Assembly: GCF_036345255.1 (NCBI RefSeq)
Contig: NZ_CP107783.1
Coordinates: 992,001 to 1,056,000, forward strand
Direction: 5' to 3'
Length of the DNA: 64,000 nt
Source of the DNA: Streptomyces sp. NBC_00569
GTDB lineage: Bacteria; Actinomycetota; Actinomycetes; Streptomycetales; Streptomycetaceae
The number at the start of each line of letters is the position of its first letter. The stretch's first letter is position 1. The translations under genes were made by a program, and so were the position numbers. Below the pieces are notes generated by a model. It was not told where the DNA came from, searched no databases, and worked only from the letters and a program-made list of their open reading frames with translations. Below are positions 26,533-35,470 of this stretch, piece after piece.

Positions 26533-27342
26533 GTGCCCAGGCGCTATCTGGTGTGTGAGCCCAGATACTTCGACGTTCACTACGCCATCAACCCGTGGAT
26601 GCGCGACGACGTGCGGGTCGACACCGCGCTCGCCCTCGCGCAGTGGCAGCACCTGATCGACACCTACCGCGCGCACGGACACACGGTCGAGACCGTGCCG
26701 CCGGTCCCGGGCCTGCCCGACATGGTCTTCGCCGCGAACTCGGCGCTCGTCGTGGCCGGCCGCGTCCTCGGCTCGAACTTCCACGCCGAACAACGCCGAC
26801 CGGAGTCGGCGGAGTACGAGACGTGGTTCAAGGCGGCGGGCTACGACGTCCACCACCCCGCGTCGGTCTGCGAGGGCGAGGGCGATCTCGTACCGGCGGG
26901 CCGCTACGTCCTCGCGGGCAGCGGATTCCGTACGACGCGTGCCGCGCACGACGAGGCGCAGGAGTTCTTCGGCGTGCCGGTCATCGGACTGCGTCTGGTC
27001 GACCCGTACTTCTACCACCTGGACACCGCACTGTTCGCCCTCGACGACCCGGACGATCCCGACGGCGGCACCGTCGCGTACTACCCGGAGGCGTTCTCGC
27101 CCGGGAGCCGCGAGGTGCTCGCGCGGCTCTTCCCGGACGCCGTGCTCGCCACCCGCGACGACGCGATGGCCTTCGGCCTGAACTCCGTCTCCGACGGCTG
27201 GCACGTGTTCGTCGCCCCGCAGGCCACCGGGCTCATCGACCAGCTCGACCACCGTGGATACGTCCCCGTCCCCGTCGACCTCTCCGAGTTCCACAAGGCC
27301 GGCGGAGGCATCAAGTGCTGCACCCAGGAGATCCGTTCATGA
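26533..27342 (+). CDS. ddaH: dimethylarginine dimethylaminohydrolase (dimethylargininase)
   Basis: 269 residues of the guanidino-modifying (amidinotransferase/deiminase) fold. N-terminal YFDVHYAINPWM and GLPDMVFAANSALV, the central FYHLDTALFAL with the catalytic His, and C-terminal KAGGGIKCCTQEI with the nucleophilic Cys (262) match DDAH-like enzymes. They convert N-methylated arginine to citrulline and methylamines; some relatives act on other guanidino compounds. GTG start at 26533 with GGAGG ten bases upstream. The stop overlaps the rocD start (ATGA), linking it to ornithine/arginine breakdown. Confidence 0.88.
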   Translation: MPRRYLVCEPRYFDVHYAINPWMRDDVRVDTALALAQWQHLIDTYRAHGHTVETVPPVPGLPDMVFAANSALVVAGRVLGSNFHAEQRRPESAEYETWFKAAGYDVHHPASVCEGEGDLVPAGRYVLAGSGFRTTRAAHDEAQEFFGVPVIGLRLVDPYFYHLDTALFALDDPDDPDGGTVAYYPEAFSPGSREVLARLFPDAVLATRDDAMAFGLNSVSDGWHVFVAPQATGLIDQLDHRGYVPVPVDLSEFHKAGGGIKCCTQEIRS

Positions 27343-28562
27343 CCGTCGCCCCTGTCAAGGCCCCGCGTTCCTCGGCCGAGCTCATCAGCGCCGAGACACC
27401 GGTGCTCGCGCACAACTACCACCCCCTGCCCGTGGTCGTCGCCCGCGCCGAGGGCACCTGGGTCGAGGACGTCGAGGGCCGCCGCTACCTCGACCTCCTG
27501 GCCGGTTACTCGGCCCTCAACTTCGGCCACCGCCACCCGGCCCTGATCGAGGCCGCCCACCGCCAGCTCGACCAGCTCACGCTGACGTCGCGCGCCTTCC
27601 ACAACGACCGTCTCGCCGGCTTCGCCGAGGGCCTCGCGGAGCTGACGGGCCTCGACATGGTCCTGCCGATGAACACGGGCGCCGAGGCCGTGGAGAGCGC
27701 CGTCAAGGTCGCCCGCAAGTGGGCGTACGAGGTCAAGGGCGTCCCCGTGGACCGGGCGACGATCGTCGTGGCCGACGGCAACTTCCACGGCCGGACGACC
27801 ACGATCGTCAGCTTCTCCACCGACGAGTCGGCCCGCGCCGGGTTCGGGCCGTTCACGCCGGGCTTCCGCGTGGTCCCCTACAACGACCTGGCCGCGCTCG
27901 AAGCGGCGGTCGACGAGACGACGGCGGCCGTCCTGCTCGAACCCATCCAGGGCGAGGCCGGGGTCGTCATCCCGGACGACGGCTACCTCACCGGGGTACG
28001 CGATCTGACGCGGCGGGCCGGCTGTCTGTTCATCACCGACGAGATCCAGTCGGGCCTCGGCCGCACGGGCCGCACACTGGCCGTCGACCACGAAGCCGTA
28101 CGCCCCGACATGCTGCTGCTCGGCAAGGCGCTCGGCGGTGGCATCGTGCCGGTGTCGGCGGTCGTCGCGGGCCGGGACGTCCTGGGGGTGCTGCGGCCGG
28201 GCGAGCACGGTTCCACGTTCGGCGGGAACCCGCTGTCCGCGGCGGTCGGCTCCGCCGTCGTCGACCTGCTCGCCACCGGCGAGTTCCAGCGCCGGGCGGC
28301 CGATCTGGGCAAGGTGCTGCGCACCGGGCTCGAGGCCCTCACCGGCAAGGGCGTCACCGGCTTTCGGGCCCGCGGACTGTGGGCGGGCGTCGACATCGAC
28401 CCGGCCATCGGAACGGGGCGCCGGATCAGCGAACTCCTCCTGGCCGAGGGCGTGTTGGTCAAGGACACTCACGGCTCGACGATCCGTCTGGCGCCGCCCC
28501 TGACCATCACCCGCGAGGAACTGGAGTCGGCGCTCGCCGCGCTGGGGAGGGTGCTGGGCTGA
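27339..28562 (+). CDS. rocD: ornithine aminotransferase
   Basis: 407 residues, class III PLP aminotransferase. Landmarks are YLDLLAGYSALNFGHRHP, MNTGAEAVESAVKVARKWAY, GNFHGRTTTIVSFS, LLEPIQGEAGVVIP, FITDEIQSGLGRTG and the PLP lysine in LLLGKALGGGIVPVSA, all matching ornithine-oxoacid transaminases, which make glutamate semialdehyde from ornithine. Cotranslated with the dimethylargininase. A strong hairpin follows 30 bases after the stop. Related 4-aminobutyrate transaminases are less likely given the TSRAFHND motif. Confidence 0.92.
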   Translation: MTVAPVKAPRSSAELISAETPVLAHNYHPLPVVVARAEGTWVEDVEGRRYLDLLAGYSALNFGHRHPALIEAAHRQLDQLTLTSRAFHNDRLAGFAEGLAELTGLDMVLPMNTGAEAVESAVKVARKWAYEVKGVPVDRATIVVADGNFHGRTTTIVSFSTDESARAGFGPFTPGFRVVPYNDLAALEAAVDETTAAVLLEPIQGEAGVVIPDDGYLTGVRDLTRRAGCLFITDEIQSGLGRTGRTLAVDHEAVRPDMLLLGKALGGGIVPVSAVVAGRDVLGVLRPGEHGSTFGGNPLSAAVGSAVVDLLATGEFQRRAADLGKVLRTGLEALTGKGVTGFRARGLWAGVDIDPAIGTGRRISELLLAEGVLVKDTHGSTIRLAPPLTITREELESALAALGRVLG

Positions 28563-28591
28563 CCCGAGGAACCTTGGGCCGGCCCTGGGAG

Positions 28592-28642
28592 CCGAGGTCA
28601 CGGCCCCGGCCGCCGTCACCGGTGGCCGGGGCGTGACCTCGG
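28592..28642 (+). terminator. long hairpin after rocD
   Basis: The arm at 28592-28611 pairs with 28624-28642 over 19 base pairs with a single bulged G, around a 12-base loop. It sits 30 bases beyond the rocD stop and before the next gene, so it should end the PucR-Lrp-ddaH-rocD transcript. Confidence 0.85.
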
Positions 28643-28696
28643 GCTTAGCGTGAGATGGACCGCTCTCCGCTCTCCCCGAAACAGGTGTGTGCCGTC

Positions 28697-29392
28697 ATGG
28701 CGGACAAGCCGACTGTCGTTCTGGTGCACGGGTTCTGGGGCGGCGCCGCCCACTGGGCCAAGGTCGTCGTGGAGCTGCGCAACCGCGGCTTCGGCTCTCT
28801 GCACGCGGTGGAGAACCCCCTGACCTCCCTGGCGGACGACGCCGAGCGCACCCGCAAGATGGTCGCGCAGGTGGACGGCCCCGTACTCCTGGTGGGGCAT
28901 TCCTACGGCGGCGCCGTCATCACGGAGGCGGGCGACCTGCCGAACGTGACGGGCCTCGTCTACGTCGCCGCGTTCGCGCCCGATGCGGGCGAGAGCCCTG
29001 GGCAGATCAGCCAGGAGCCGGCGCCCGCGGCGATCGAGAACCTCGCACCCGACTCCGACGGCTACCTGTGGATCAAGCAGGACAAGTTCCACGAGAGCTT
29101 CTGCCAGGACCTGCCCGCAGACGAGGCCTTCGTCATGGCCGTCACCCAGAAAGCGCCCCTGACCTCGACATTCGGGGACACCGTGACCGCCCCCGCCTGG
29201 CGGGTCAAGCCGACGTGGTACCAGGTGTCGACGGACGACCGCATGATCAATCCGGCCACCGAACGCCGCATGGCCGAGCGGATGAACCCGCGCGCCGTGA
29301 TCGAACTCGCCGCAGGGCACGCTTCGTTGGCCTCACAGCCGACCGCGGTCGCCGACCTGATCGAAAAGGCGGCGAACGAACGCTCCGGCTGA
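28697..29392 (+). CDS. alpha/beta-fold hydrolase
   Basis: 231 residues. KPTVVLVHGFWGGAAHW forms the oxyanion loop, LLVGHSYGGAVITEAG holds the nucleophilic Ser in a GHSYGG elbow, and ELAAGHASLASQP near the end supplies the catalytic His; a DDR segment (STDDRMI) carries a likely Asp. Similar small esterase-like hydrolases are common in Streptomyces and their substrates are mostly unknown. ATG 28697 is used because homologues begin just before KPTVVLVHG; an in-frame ATG at 28655 would add 14 residues. Confidence 0.87.
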   Translation: MADKPTVVLVHGFWGGAAHWAKVVVELRNRGFGSLHAVENPLTSLADDAERTRKMVAQVDGPVLLVGHSYGGAVITEAGDLPNVTGLVYVAAFAPDAGESPGQISQEPAPAAIENLAPDSDGYLWIKQDKFHESFCQDLPADEAFVMAVTQKAPLTSTFGDTVTAPAWRVKPTWYQVSTDDRMINPATERRMAERMNPRAVIELAAGHASLASQPTAVADLIEKAANERSG

Positions 29393-29511
29393 ACGCACGC
29401 CCTGGCTCAGCGCACACCCCCGACGGCGACACGGTGGCCGCCCGCGCAGCGGACGGGCAGCGTTCAGGCGCGTGCGTCGACAAGCCGCCCAATGCTTGAT
29501 TGGGTTGCGTC

Positions 29512-29916
29512 ATGCGGATCGACCGACTCGACCACCTCGTCCTCACCATGCGCGACCTCGACGCCACGGTCGCCTTCTACACGGAGGTCCTGGGCATGGA
29601 GGCGGTCACCTTCCGGGGCGGCCGCCGCGCCCTGACTTTCGGGCACAGCAAGATCAACCTTCACGAGGCGGGCCGTGAGTTCGAGCCGAAGGCGGCCCGC
29701 CCCACACCCGGCAGCGCGGACCTGTGCCTGATCGTCGACGAGCCCGTCGAGCGGATCGTCGCCGAACTGGCAGACCATGGCGTCCTGTTGGAGGAAGGGC
29801 CGGTGGAACGCACGGGCGCCACCGGCCCCATCCTGAGCGTGTACGTGCGGGACCCGGACGGCAACCTGATCGAGCTCAGCAACCATGCGGACTCGTCGGG
29901 CCCGCAGACCTCCTGA
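29512..29916 (+). CDS. VOC-family (glyoxalase-like) protein
   Basis: 134 residues containing one vicinal-oxygen-chelate domain: IDRLDHLVLTMRDLDATVAFYTEVLGMEAV at the front and GPILSVYVRDPDGNLIELSN at the back, with the His and Glu metal ligands in their expected places. The family includes glyoxalase I-like lyases, dioxygenases and antibiotic-binding proteins; nothing here decides between them. ATG 29512 is preferred over 29500. Its TGA directly abuts the stop codon of the convergent oxidoreductase gene with no base between. Confidence 0.88.
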   Translation: MRIDRLDHLVLTMRDLDATVAFYTEVLGMEAVTFRGGRRALTFGHSKINLHEAGREFEPKAARPTPGSADLCLIVDEPVERIVAELADHGVLLEEGPVERTGATGPILSVYVRDPDGNLIELSNHADSSGPQTS

Positions 29917-30975
29917 CTAGCGCTCGCCGCGCCCCACCTCCCGTACGAGATCCAGCGCCCTGCCCAGCGTGGTCAGACGGGCCTCCAGGGTGTCACCGGA
30001 CGGGTAGAGGCGGACCGTGTCGACGCCCGCGGCGCTCCAGACCCGCAGGCGTTCGCGGACCATGGGCTCGGTGCCGATGAGGGTGGTGGCCAGGACCATG
30101 TCGTCGGTGACCAGTTCCGCGGCGCCGTCACGGTCGCCCGCCTGCCAGCGGGCGCGGACCTCGGCCGCCGTGTCGGCCCAGCCCTGCCTGCTGTAGGCGT
30201 TGTTGTAGTAGTTGGTGGTCGCGGAACCCATGCCGCCCAGGCTGAAGGCCAGTTCCTTCTTGCGGCCCGCGAGCATCGCGCGCAGCGCGTCCTCGTCCTC
30301 GGCGAACGCCACCTCGGCGCCCTGGCAGACGTCCAGGTCGGACCGCTCACGGCCGGCCGCCGCGAGCCCGGCGTCCAGATGGTCGAAGTAGGCCCCCTGC
30401 GCACCCTCCGGCACGAAGCTCGTGCCGAGCCAGCCGTCCGCGATCTCACCGGTCAGCCTCAGCATGTTGGGCGAGAGCGTGGCCAGATAGACGGGCAGGT
30501 CGTGCTCGGCCCGCATCGAAAGGCGCATCGGCTTCGCCTCACCGCCCGGAAGGGGGAGGGTGAACTCCCGGCCCTCGTAGGCGAGTTTCTCTCCCGCCAC
30601 GGCTTGCCGGACGATCTCGACGGTCTCGCGCATGCGGGTCAGGGGCCGCGCGAAGGGGACCCCGTGCAGGCCTTCGATCACCTGCGGCCCCGACGGGCCG
30701 AGTCCGAGCAGGAAGCGGCCCTCGGAGATGTTGGAGAGGGTGATCGCCGCGCGGGCGATCGCGGCCGGGGTGCGGGTGGCGAGCTGGATGATCCCGGAGC
30801 CGAGCAGCATCCTCTCCGTGCGCGCGGCCAGGTATCCGAGCGGCGAGGGGGCCTCCGAGCCCCACGCCTCGGCCACCCAGCAGATGTCCATCCCGAGCCG
30901 TTCGGCCTCGGTCACGAAGTCGACCGTCTCGCGCCAACTGCCGCCCGAGGCCTCGATCGTCGTGGACGTACGCAT
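29917..30975 (-). CDS. LLM-class (luciferase-like) F420-dependent oxidoreductase
   Basis: 352 residues. The TIM-barrel signature WRETVDFVTEAERLGMDICWVAEAWGSEAPSPLGYLAARTERM, RTPAAIARAAITLSNISEGRFLLGLGPSGPQVIEGLHG and LPVYLATLSPNMLRLTGEIADGWLG are those of F420-dependent luciferase-like enzymes. The gene is the last of a same-strand set; its ATG overlaps the SRPBCC gene's stop by one base (TGATG). Substrate unknown. F420 rather than FMN use is inferred from the subfamily pattern and host type. Confidence 0.9.
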   Translation of the reverse strand: MRTSTTIEASGGSWRETVDFVTEAERLGMDICWVAEAWGSEAPSPLGYLAARTERMLLGSGIIQLATRTPAAIARAAITLSNISEGRFLLGLGPSGPQVIEGLHGVPFARPLTRMRETVEIVRQAVAGEKLAYEGREFTLPLPGGEAKPMRLSMRAEHDLPVYLATLSPNMLRLTGEIADGWLGTSFVPEGAQGAYFDHLDAGLAAAGRERSDLDVCQGAEVAFAEDEDALRAMLAGRKKELAFSLGGMGSATTNYYNNAYSRQGWADTAAEVRARWQAGDRDGAAELVTDDMVLATTLIGTEPMVRERLRVWSAAGVDTVRLYPSGDTLEARLTTLGRALDLVREVGRGER

Positions 30976-31511
30976 CACTCGCCCCGCCCTTCCCGAGCCG
31001 GGCCGCCCTCGGCCAGGACCTTGATCGCGTCGAGCGTGGCGGTGATGCTCCGCTCGAACTCCCGCAGCCGCACGAACACGATCTTCTGCTCCTTCTCCGG
31101 CATCCGGTCGATCGCGTGGGAGAGCCCGGAGCGGCCGGGGCCGAGCCGCATCCACTGGGCCAGCTCGGTGCCGCCGTCGTCGAGCGGTGTCAGGGTGAAC
31201 CTCCACAGGGCGCTGGGCTGTTCGGGATCCTCGACCGCCCAGGCGAAGACGCGGGGCGCCTCGCACCGGACGACGTACGAGGTGGTCTGCCACTCCCCCA
31301 GCGACTCGTGCTTGCTGCGCCCGGCGAACCGCGCGCCGAGCGCGGGCCCCGTCGCCCCGTCCAGCCAGGCGACCGACTGGAGTTCGGCGCTGAGCGTGGG
31401 CATCAGGTCGATGTCGGAGACGAACTCCCACACCCGCTCCGGCGACGCCAGGACTCTTCTGCGGACCTCGACCGTCGGTTTGTCGGCGTAGCGCGCGCCC
31501 GTCCACTCCAT
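30975..31511 (-). CDS. SRPBCC (polyketide-cyclase/START-like) family protein
   Basis: 178 residues from the ATG at 31511 (GGAGAGG about ten bases upstream; the frame continues to 31607 but that part is not family-like). VEVRRRVLASPERVWEFVSDIDLMPTLSAELQSVAWLDG is the characteristic N-terminal strand-helix pair, and the long C-terminal helix IVFVRLREFERSITATLDAIKVL closes the pocket. The fold binds hydrophobic ligands; it may act with the luciferase-like enzyme to which it is translationally coupled. Confidence 0.88.
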   Translation of the reverse strand: MEWTGARYADKPTVEVRRRVLASPERVWEFVSDIDLMPTLSAELQSVAWLDGATGPALGARFAGRSKHESLGEWQTTSYVVRCEAPRVFAWAVEDPEQPSALWRFTLTPLDDGGTELAQWMRLGPGRSGLSHAIDRMPEKEQKIVFVRLREFERSITATLDAIKVLAEGGPAREGRGE

Positions 31512-31638
31512 TGCCGGTTGCCTCTCCGTCTGCGGGAAGTTCACTGTGCGAGGCCCGTCGAAAGCGGCCCTGAGCATGAGAGTTGCGTAGATAGACTCAC
31601 TCGTCAAGAGGGCAGGACAGGGGTGGGGCCACGGGGAG

Positions 31639-32136
31639 TCAGTCGGCGAAACGCGCCTTGATGTCCGGGCGTTCGGCCAGCCGGGGCGGATAGCCCGGGC
31701 CGAGACGGGGCCGCGTGTTCTCGGCCGTCATCGGCTCCTGGCATGCGCTGCACACGACCTCGGCGTGGCCCTCCTGGCCGCACCGGTCGTGGTGGAACAC
31801 GACGGGCGGTCCGGCCTCCTCCGCGAGCCAGCGGTCGCCCCACCTGTTCATGGCGGCGAGCACGCCGAAGAAGTCGCGCCCCATGTCCGTGAGGACGTAG
31901 TCGTAGCGGACCGGCTCCTGCTGATAGGCCCGCTTCTCCATGAGCCCCTCGTCCACGAGGCGCCGGAGCCGGTCGGCCAGGGTGTTGCGCGCGATGCAGA
32001 GCTCCTCCTGGAACACGTCGAACCGCTTGATCCCGTAGAACGCCTCGCGCAGGACGAGCGGCGTCCACCAGTCGCCGAGCAGGTCCATGGTGCGGGCGAT
32101 GGAGCAGGGCCAGTTGGCAAAGGAGGTCCGCCTCAT
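31639..32136 (-). CDS. HxlR family transcriptional regulator
   Basis: 165 residues. The winged-helix domain SIARTMDLLGDWWTPLVLREAFYGIKRFDVFQEELCIARNTLADRLRRLVDEGLMEKRAY is a textbook HxlR match. The C-terminal extension has a possible metal or redox site (HHDRCGQEGH...CSACQ). The ATG at 32136 has AGGAGG-like purines on the opposite side only, so the RBS is weak. HxlR regulators often sense aldehydes, quinones or redox stress; it lies upstream on the same strand as the SRPBCC and oxidoreductase genes and may control them. Confidence 0.92.
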   Translation of the reverse strand: MRRTSFANWPCSIARTMDLLGDWWTPLVLREAFYGIKRFDVFQEELCIARNTLADRLRRLVDEGLMEKRAYQQEPVRYDYVLTDMGRDFFGVLAAMNRWGDRWLAEEAGPPVVFHHDRCGQEGHAEVVCSACQEPMTAENTRPRLGPGYPPRLAERPDIKARFAD

Positions 32137-32333
32137 GCCGTCAGCATACGAGGGTCTCGGATTGAGACCCAGCAGTTCGGGCCCGCGAGGAGAGGCCGGT
32201 TCGGGCGTTCCGTACAGCTGTGGCACGTGACCTACGACGCAAACTCCGCGTCCCTGTTGTGGAGCCCGACACCGAACTGATCCAGTGGCCGGGACAGCCG
32301 GCGCGCGGCGCCGCACGAGGAGGGGGCTCACGC

Positions 32334-33203
32334 ATGACGTCCGGGTACTTCACGTCCGTCGACGATGTGTCCGCGCGGCTCGCCGCGACGGGCTACCTGG
32401 CGTCCCCCGCGGTGGCCACCACGGTCTTCCTCGCCGACCGCCTCGGCAAGCCGCTCCTCGTCGAGGGCCCCGCGGGCGTCGGCAAGACCGAGCTGGCCAA
32501 GGCGGTCGCCGAGGTCGCGGGCGCCACCCTCGTCCGGCTCCAGTGCTACGAGGGCGTGGACGAGTCGCGCGCCCTGTACGAGTGGAACCACGCCAAGCAG
32601 CTCCTGCGCATCACGGCGGGCCGCGACGAGTCGTGGGACGAGACCCGCACGGACATCTTCAGCGAGGAGTTCCTGCTGCCGCGCCCGCTGCTGACGGCGA
32701 TCCGCGGCAGTGACCCGAAGGTGCTGCTCATCGACGAGACCGACAAGGCCGACGTCGAGGTGGAGGGCCTGCTCCTGGAGGTGCTCAGCGACTTCCAGGT
32801 GACGGTGCCCGAGCTCGGCACGATCAGCGCGACGCGCCGCCCGTTCACCGTCCTCACCTCCAACGCGAGCCGCGAGCTGTCCGAGGCGCTGCGCCGCCGC
32901 TGCCTGTTCCTCCACATCGGCTTCCCCGAGGAGCAGTTGGAGCGGCAGATCGTACGTCTCAAGGTGCCGGGTCTCGACGAGGCGCTGGCGCAGGCCGTGG
33001 TGCGGGTGGTCGGCGCGCTGCGCGCGATGGACCTGCGGAAGGTGCCGTCGGTCGCGGAGACCATCGACTGGGCCCGCACGCTCCTCGCCCTCGGCGCCGA
33101 AACCCTCGACGAGGAGGTCGTACGCGACACGCTCGGCGTCGTCCTCAAGCATCAGGAGGACGTGCTGAAGGCGGCGGCCAAGCTGGACCTGGACGCCGTG
33201 TGA
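32334..33203 (+). CDS. MoxR-type AAA+ ATPase
   Basis: 289 residues. Walker A LLVEGPAGVGKTELAK (residues ~39-54), Walker B VLLIDETDKAD, sensor 1 TSNASRELSEALRRRC with an Arg finger, and a helical lid are present, as in MoxR/CoxD chaperone ATPases that insert metals or remodel targets together with VWA partners. The ATG at 32334 is preceded by AGGAGGGGG. The stop overlaps the start of the VWA gene (GTGA), the standard MoxR-VWA arrangement. No carbon monoxide dehydrogenase or other obvious client is in the neighbourhood. Confidence 0.93.
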   Translation: MTSGYFTSVDDVSARLAATGYLASPAVATTVFLADRLGKPLLVEGPAGVGKTELAKAVAEVAGATLVRLQCYEGVDESRALYEWNHAKQLLRITAGRDESWDETRTDIFSEEFLLPRPLLTAIRGSDPKVLLIDETDKADVEVEGLLLEVLSDFQVTVPELGTISATRRPFTVLTSNASRELSEALRRRCLFLHIGFPEEQLERQIVRLKVPGLDEALAQAVVRVVGALRAMDLRKVPSVAETIDWARTLLALGAETLDEEVVRDTLGVVLKHQEDVLKAAAKLDLDAV

Positions 33204-34642
33204 GCGCGACGGCGGCCGGCGTCCCGGAGCGGCTCACCGCGCTCGTGCAGGCGCTGCGCTCGCACGGGGTCCGGATCGGCACCGGCGAGACCGTCGACGC
33301 CGGGCTCGCCGTCGAGGCGCTCGGCCTGACCGACCGCGAGCACCTGCGGGAGGGCCTGGCGGCGGCGCTGTTGCACAGCGAGGGGCAGCGGTCCGTCTTC
33401 GACCCCGTCTTCGATCTGTACTTTCCCCGGAGTGTCGGCGCCCCGCAGGACACCCGGCACGAGCCGGGCGCCGGGCGTCCGTGGCAGGACTCCGACACGG
33501 CCGACCTGCGCGAGCGGCTCGCCGCCGCGCTCGCCGCCAACGACCAGGAACTGCTCGACCAGTTGGCGGCCGAGGCGGTGGACGGCCTCGGCGGCTACGG
33601 CACGGCGAACGGCGCGGGCGGCTCGGGCGGGTCCGGAGGATCGGGTCCATCGGACCGCTCCGACGGCTGGTCCTCGCACCAGACGCTGGCCCGGCTGCGC
33701 CCGGAGACCCTGCTCGCCCGGATCCTCGCGGGGATCCGGGCGGGGGCCGCCGGCGAGGACGAGTTCACCGACCGGCTCCAGGCGGACGAGATCCGCCGCC
33801 GCATCCAGGCGTTCCGCGGGCGCGTGGGCGCCGAGGCGCGACGCCGGGTCGCCGAGCGTCGCGGCGCCGACGAGATCGCCCGCCGCGCCATCGCGCCCAC
33901 CGCCGACCGCGTCGACTTCCTCATCGCGGGGCGCGCCCAGCTGGACGAGCTGCGCCGGGCGGTTCAGCCCCTGGCCCGCAAGCTGGCCACCCGCCTCGCC
34001 GCCCGCCGGCGCCGGGCCGCGCGCGGGCGGATCGACCTGCGCCGCACGCTCCGTGGGTCCCTGTCGACGGGCGGCGTCCCGATGCGGCCCGTGCTGCGCC
34101 GCCGCCGGCCCGCGCGTCCCGAACTCGTCCTCCTGTGCGACGTGTCCGGCTCGGTCGCGGGTTTCGCCAACTTCACGATGCTGCTGGTGCAGGCACTGCA
34201 CGACCAGTTCAGCAAGGTGCGGGTGTTCGCCTTCGTCAACCGCGTCGACGAGGTGACCGACCTCATCGGCCGCGACGCGGCCGGGCCCGAGGGACTCAGC
34301 ACGCGCATCCTCTCGGCGGCGGCCGTCACGGGCTGGCACGGAAGCAGCGACTACGGCACGTCGCTGGGCGAGTTCGCAGAGCGGTACGCGGACGCGGTCG
34401 GCCCGCGCAGCACCGTGTTCGTCCTGGGCGACGCCCGTACGAACATGAGCGACCCCAACACGGGGGCGCTGCGGGACGTCGCCGGGCGCGCCCGCAAGGT
34501 GTACTGGCTCAACCCCGAACGGCACTCGCTGTGGGACACCGGCGACTCGGCGACCGACACGTACGCGGAGATCGTCGAGATGCACGAGTGCCGCAACGCC
34601 CAGCAGCTGAGCGCGCTGATCGCGCGGCTGCTGCCTGTTTGA
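33200..34642 (+). CDS. VWA (CoxE-like) domain protein partner of MoxR ATPase
   Basis: 480 residues. The C-terminal half holds a von Willebrand A domain with an intact MIDAS DxSxS (LLCDVSGSVAGFAN) and the later Asp (LGDARTNMSDPN). The N-terminal half is helical and Arg-rich with a Gly/Ser linker (~residues 137-150). CoxE proteins act with CoxD-type AAA+ ATPases in maturing molybdenum hydroxylases, and many homologues are orphan pairs of unknown target. GTG start at 33200 is translationally coupled to the ATPase gene. Confidence 0.9.
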   Translation: MSATAAGVPERLTALVQALRSHGVRIGTGETVDAGLAVEALGLTDREHLREGLAAALLHSEGQRSVFDPVFDLYFPRSVGAPQDTRHEPGAGRPWQDSDTADLRERLAAALAANDQELLDQLAAEAVDGLGGYGTANGAGGSGGSGGSGPSDRSDGWSSHQTLARLRPETLLARILAGIRAGAAGEDEFTDRLQADEIRRRIQAFRGRVGAEARRRVAERRGADEIARRAIAPTADRVDFLIAGRAQLDELRRAVQPLARKLATRLAARRRRAARGRIDLRRTLRGSLSTGGVPMRPVLRRRRPARPELVLLCDVSGSVAGFANFTMLLVQALHDQFSKVRVFAFVNRVDEVTDLIGRDAAGPEGLSTRILSAAAVTGWHGSSDYGTSLGEFAERYADAVGPRSTVFVLGDARTNMSDPNTGALRDVAGRARKVYWLNPERHSLWDTGDSATDTYAEIVEMHECRNAQQLSALIARLLPV

Positions 34643-34764
34643 CCGCCCTTCACGGCGACGGGGTCAGTTGTACGAGCAGGGGGACCTGACATGCGTACCG
34701 CGGCCGGCGGTGCGCCCCCTGTCCAATGTGTGGAGGCCGGAGTCGGATGTGCGGGATGCCGGAG

Positions 34765-35424
34765 TCAGACATGCGCGAGGAGCCGGTCCAGAGGGCGTGG
34801 CACCCGGTCGAGGTCGAGCCGTTCCACGAGTGAGCGCGCGTACTGCGCCTTGCGTCCGCTGTGCGTCCCCATGAACCGGCGCAACTGCCGCTCCACGCCC
34901 CGTTCCCGCTGCGCCGGCTGCTTCTGGAAGGTGCGGAAGGACCTCAAGTCGCCCTCGATGTCCAGGACTTCCTGCACGGTGTCAGCGCCGAGGCCGCGGA
35001 TCAGCTCGTCCTCCAGGTCCGCGACACAGACGTAGAAGCCGAGCTGCTCCATGTCCGCGTGGGTGAGGTGGGGGCGCGGGCCGGTCCGCTCCAGAACACT
35101 GCGGAAGTAGTGCTCCTCCCCCGCGTCGCACAGACCGGCGACGGTGACGTCGAGCCCGTGCGGGCCGCACACGGCGAGGAATCTCCCGATGCTCATCGCG
35201 CCGCCCAGCGGCAGCACCGCGACGCCCTCCTCGTCGAGGCTGCGCCCGCGCCGCCGCGCCAGTGCCTCGACGGCGACCAGGTCGCTCTCCCCCTCGACCA
35301 GGACGACCTTGCGCACACCGGCCGCGACGGCCAGCTCGCGGGCCGTCTCTGCGGCCGGCCCGTCGTCACCTCCGTGCGCCGCCCACGCTCCGGCCGCCCG
35401 ACGGAACCGTCTCATCTCGTCCAC
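34765..35424 (-). CDS. TOPRIM-domain protein (OLD-nuclease C-domain-like)
   Basis: 219 residues. VVLVEGESDLVAVEALARRRG is the conserved Glu motif of TOPRIM and GLCDAGEEHYF is a plausible DxD-type region; the later YVCVADLEDELIRGLG and FQKQPAQRERGVERQLRRFMGTHSGRKAQYARSLV resemble the tail of OLD-family nucleases. The N-terminal ABC-type ATPase of true OLD proteins is missing, so it is a stand-alone TOPRIM protein. Start is GTG 35424 or ATG 35415. It is divergent from alkB with an 80-base gap. Nuclease activity is unproven. Confidence 0.82.
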   Translation of the reverse strand: MDEMRRFRRAAGAWAAHGGDDGPAAETARELAVAAGVRKVVLVEGESDLVAVEALARRRGRSLDEEGVAVLPLGGAMSIGRFLAVCGPHGLDVTVAGLCDAGEEHYFRSVLERTGPRPHLTHADMEQLGFYVCVADLEDELIRGLGADTVQEVLDIEGDLRSFRTFQKQPAQRERGVERQLRRFMGTHSGRKAQYARSLVERLDLDRVPRPLDRLLAHV

Positions 35425-35470
35425 ACGCCCAGTTTCGCAGGGCCCGGGGTGTCCGCGTCCAGCTAATTAG

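Noticed and set aside
34643..34764. Short gene between the VWA and TOPRIM genes
   Set aside because: Frames crossing this gap are shadows of the neighbours, and no ribosome site or conserved-looking peptide is present.
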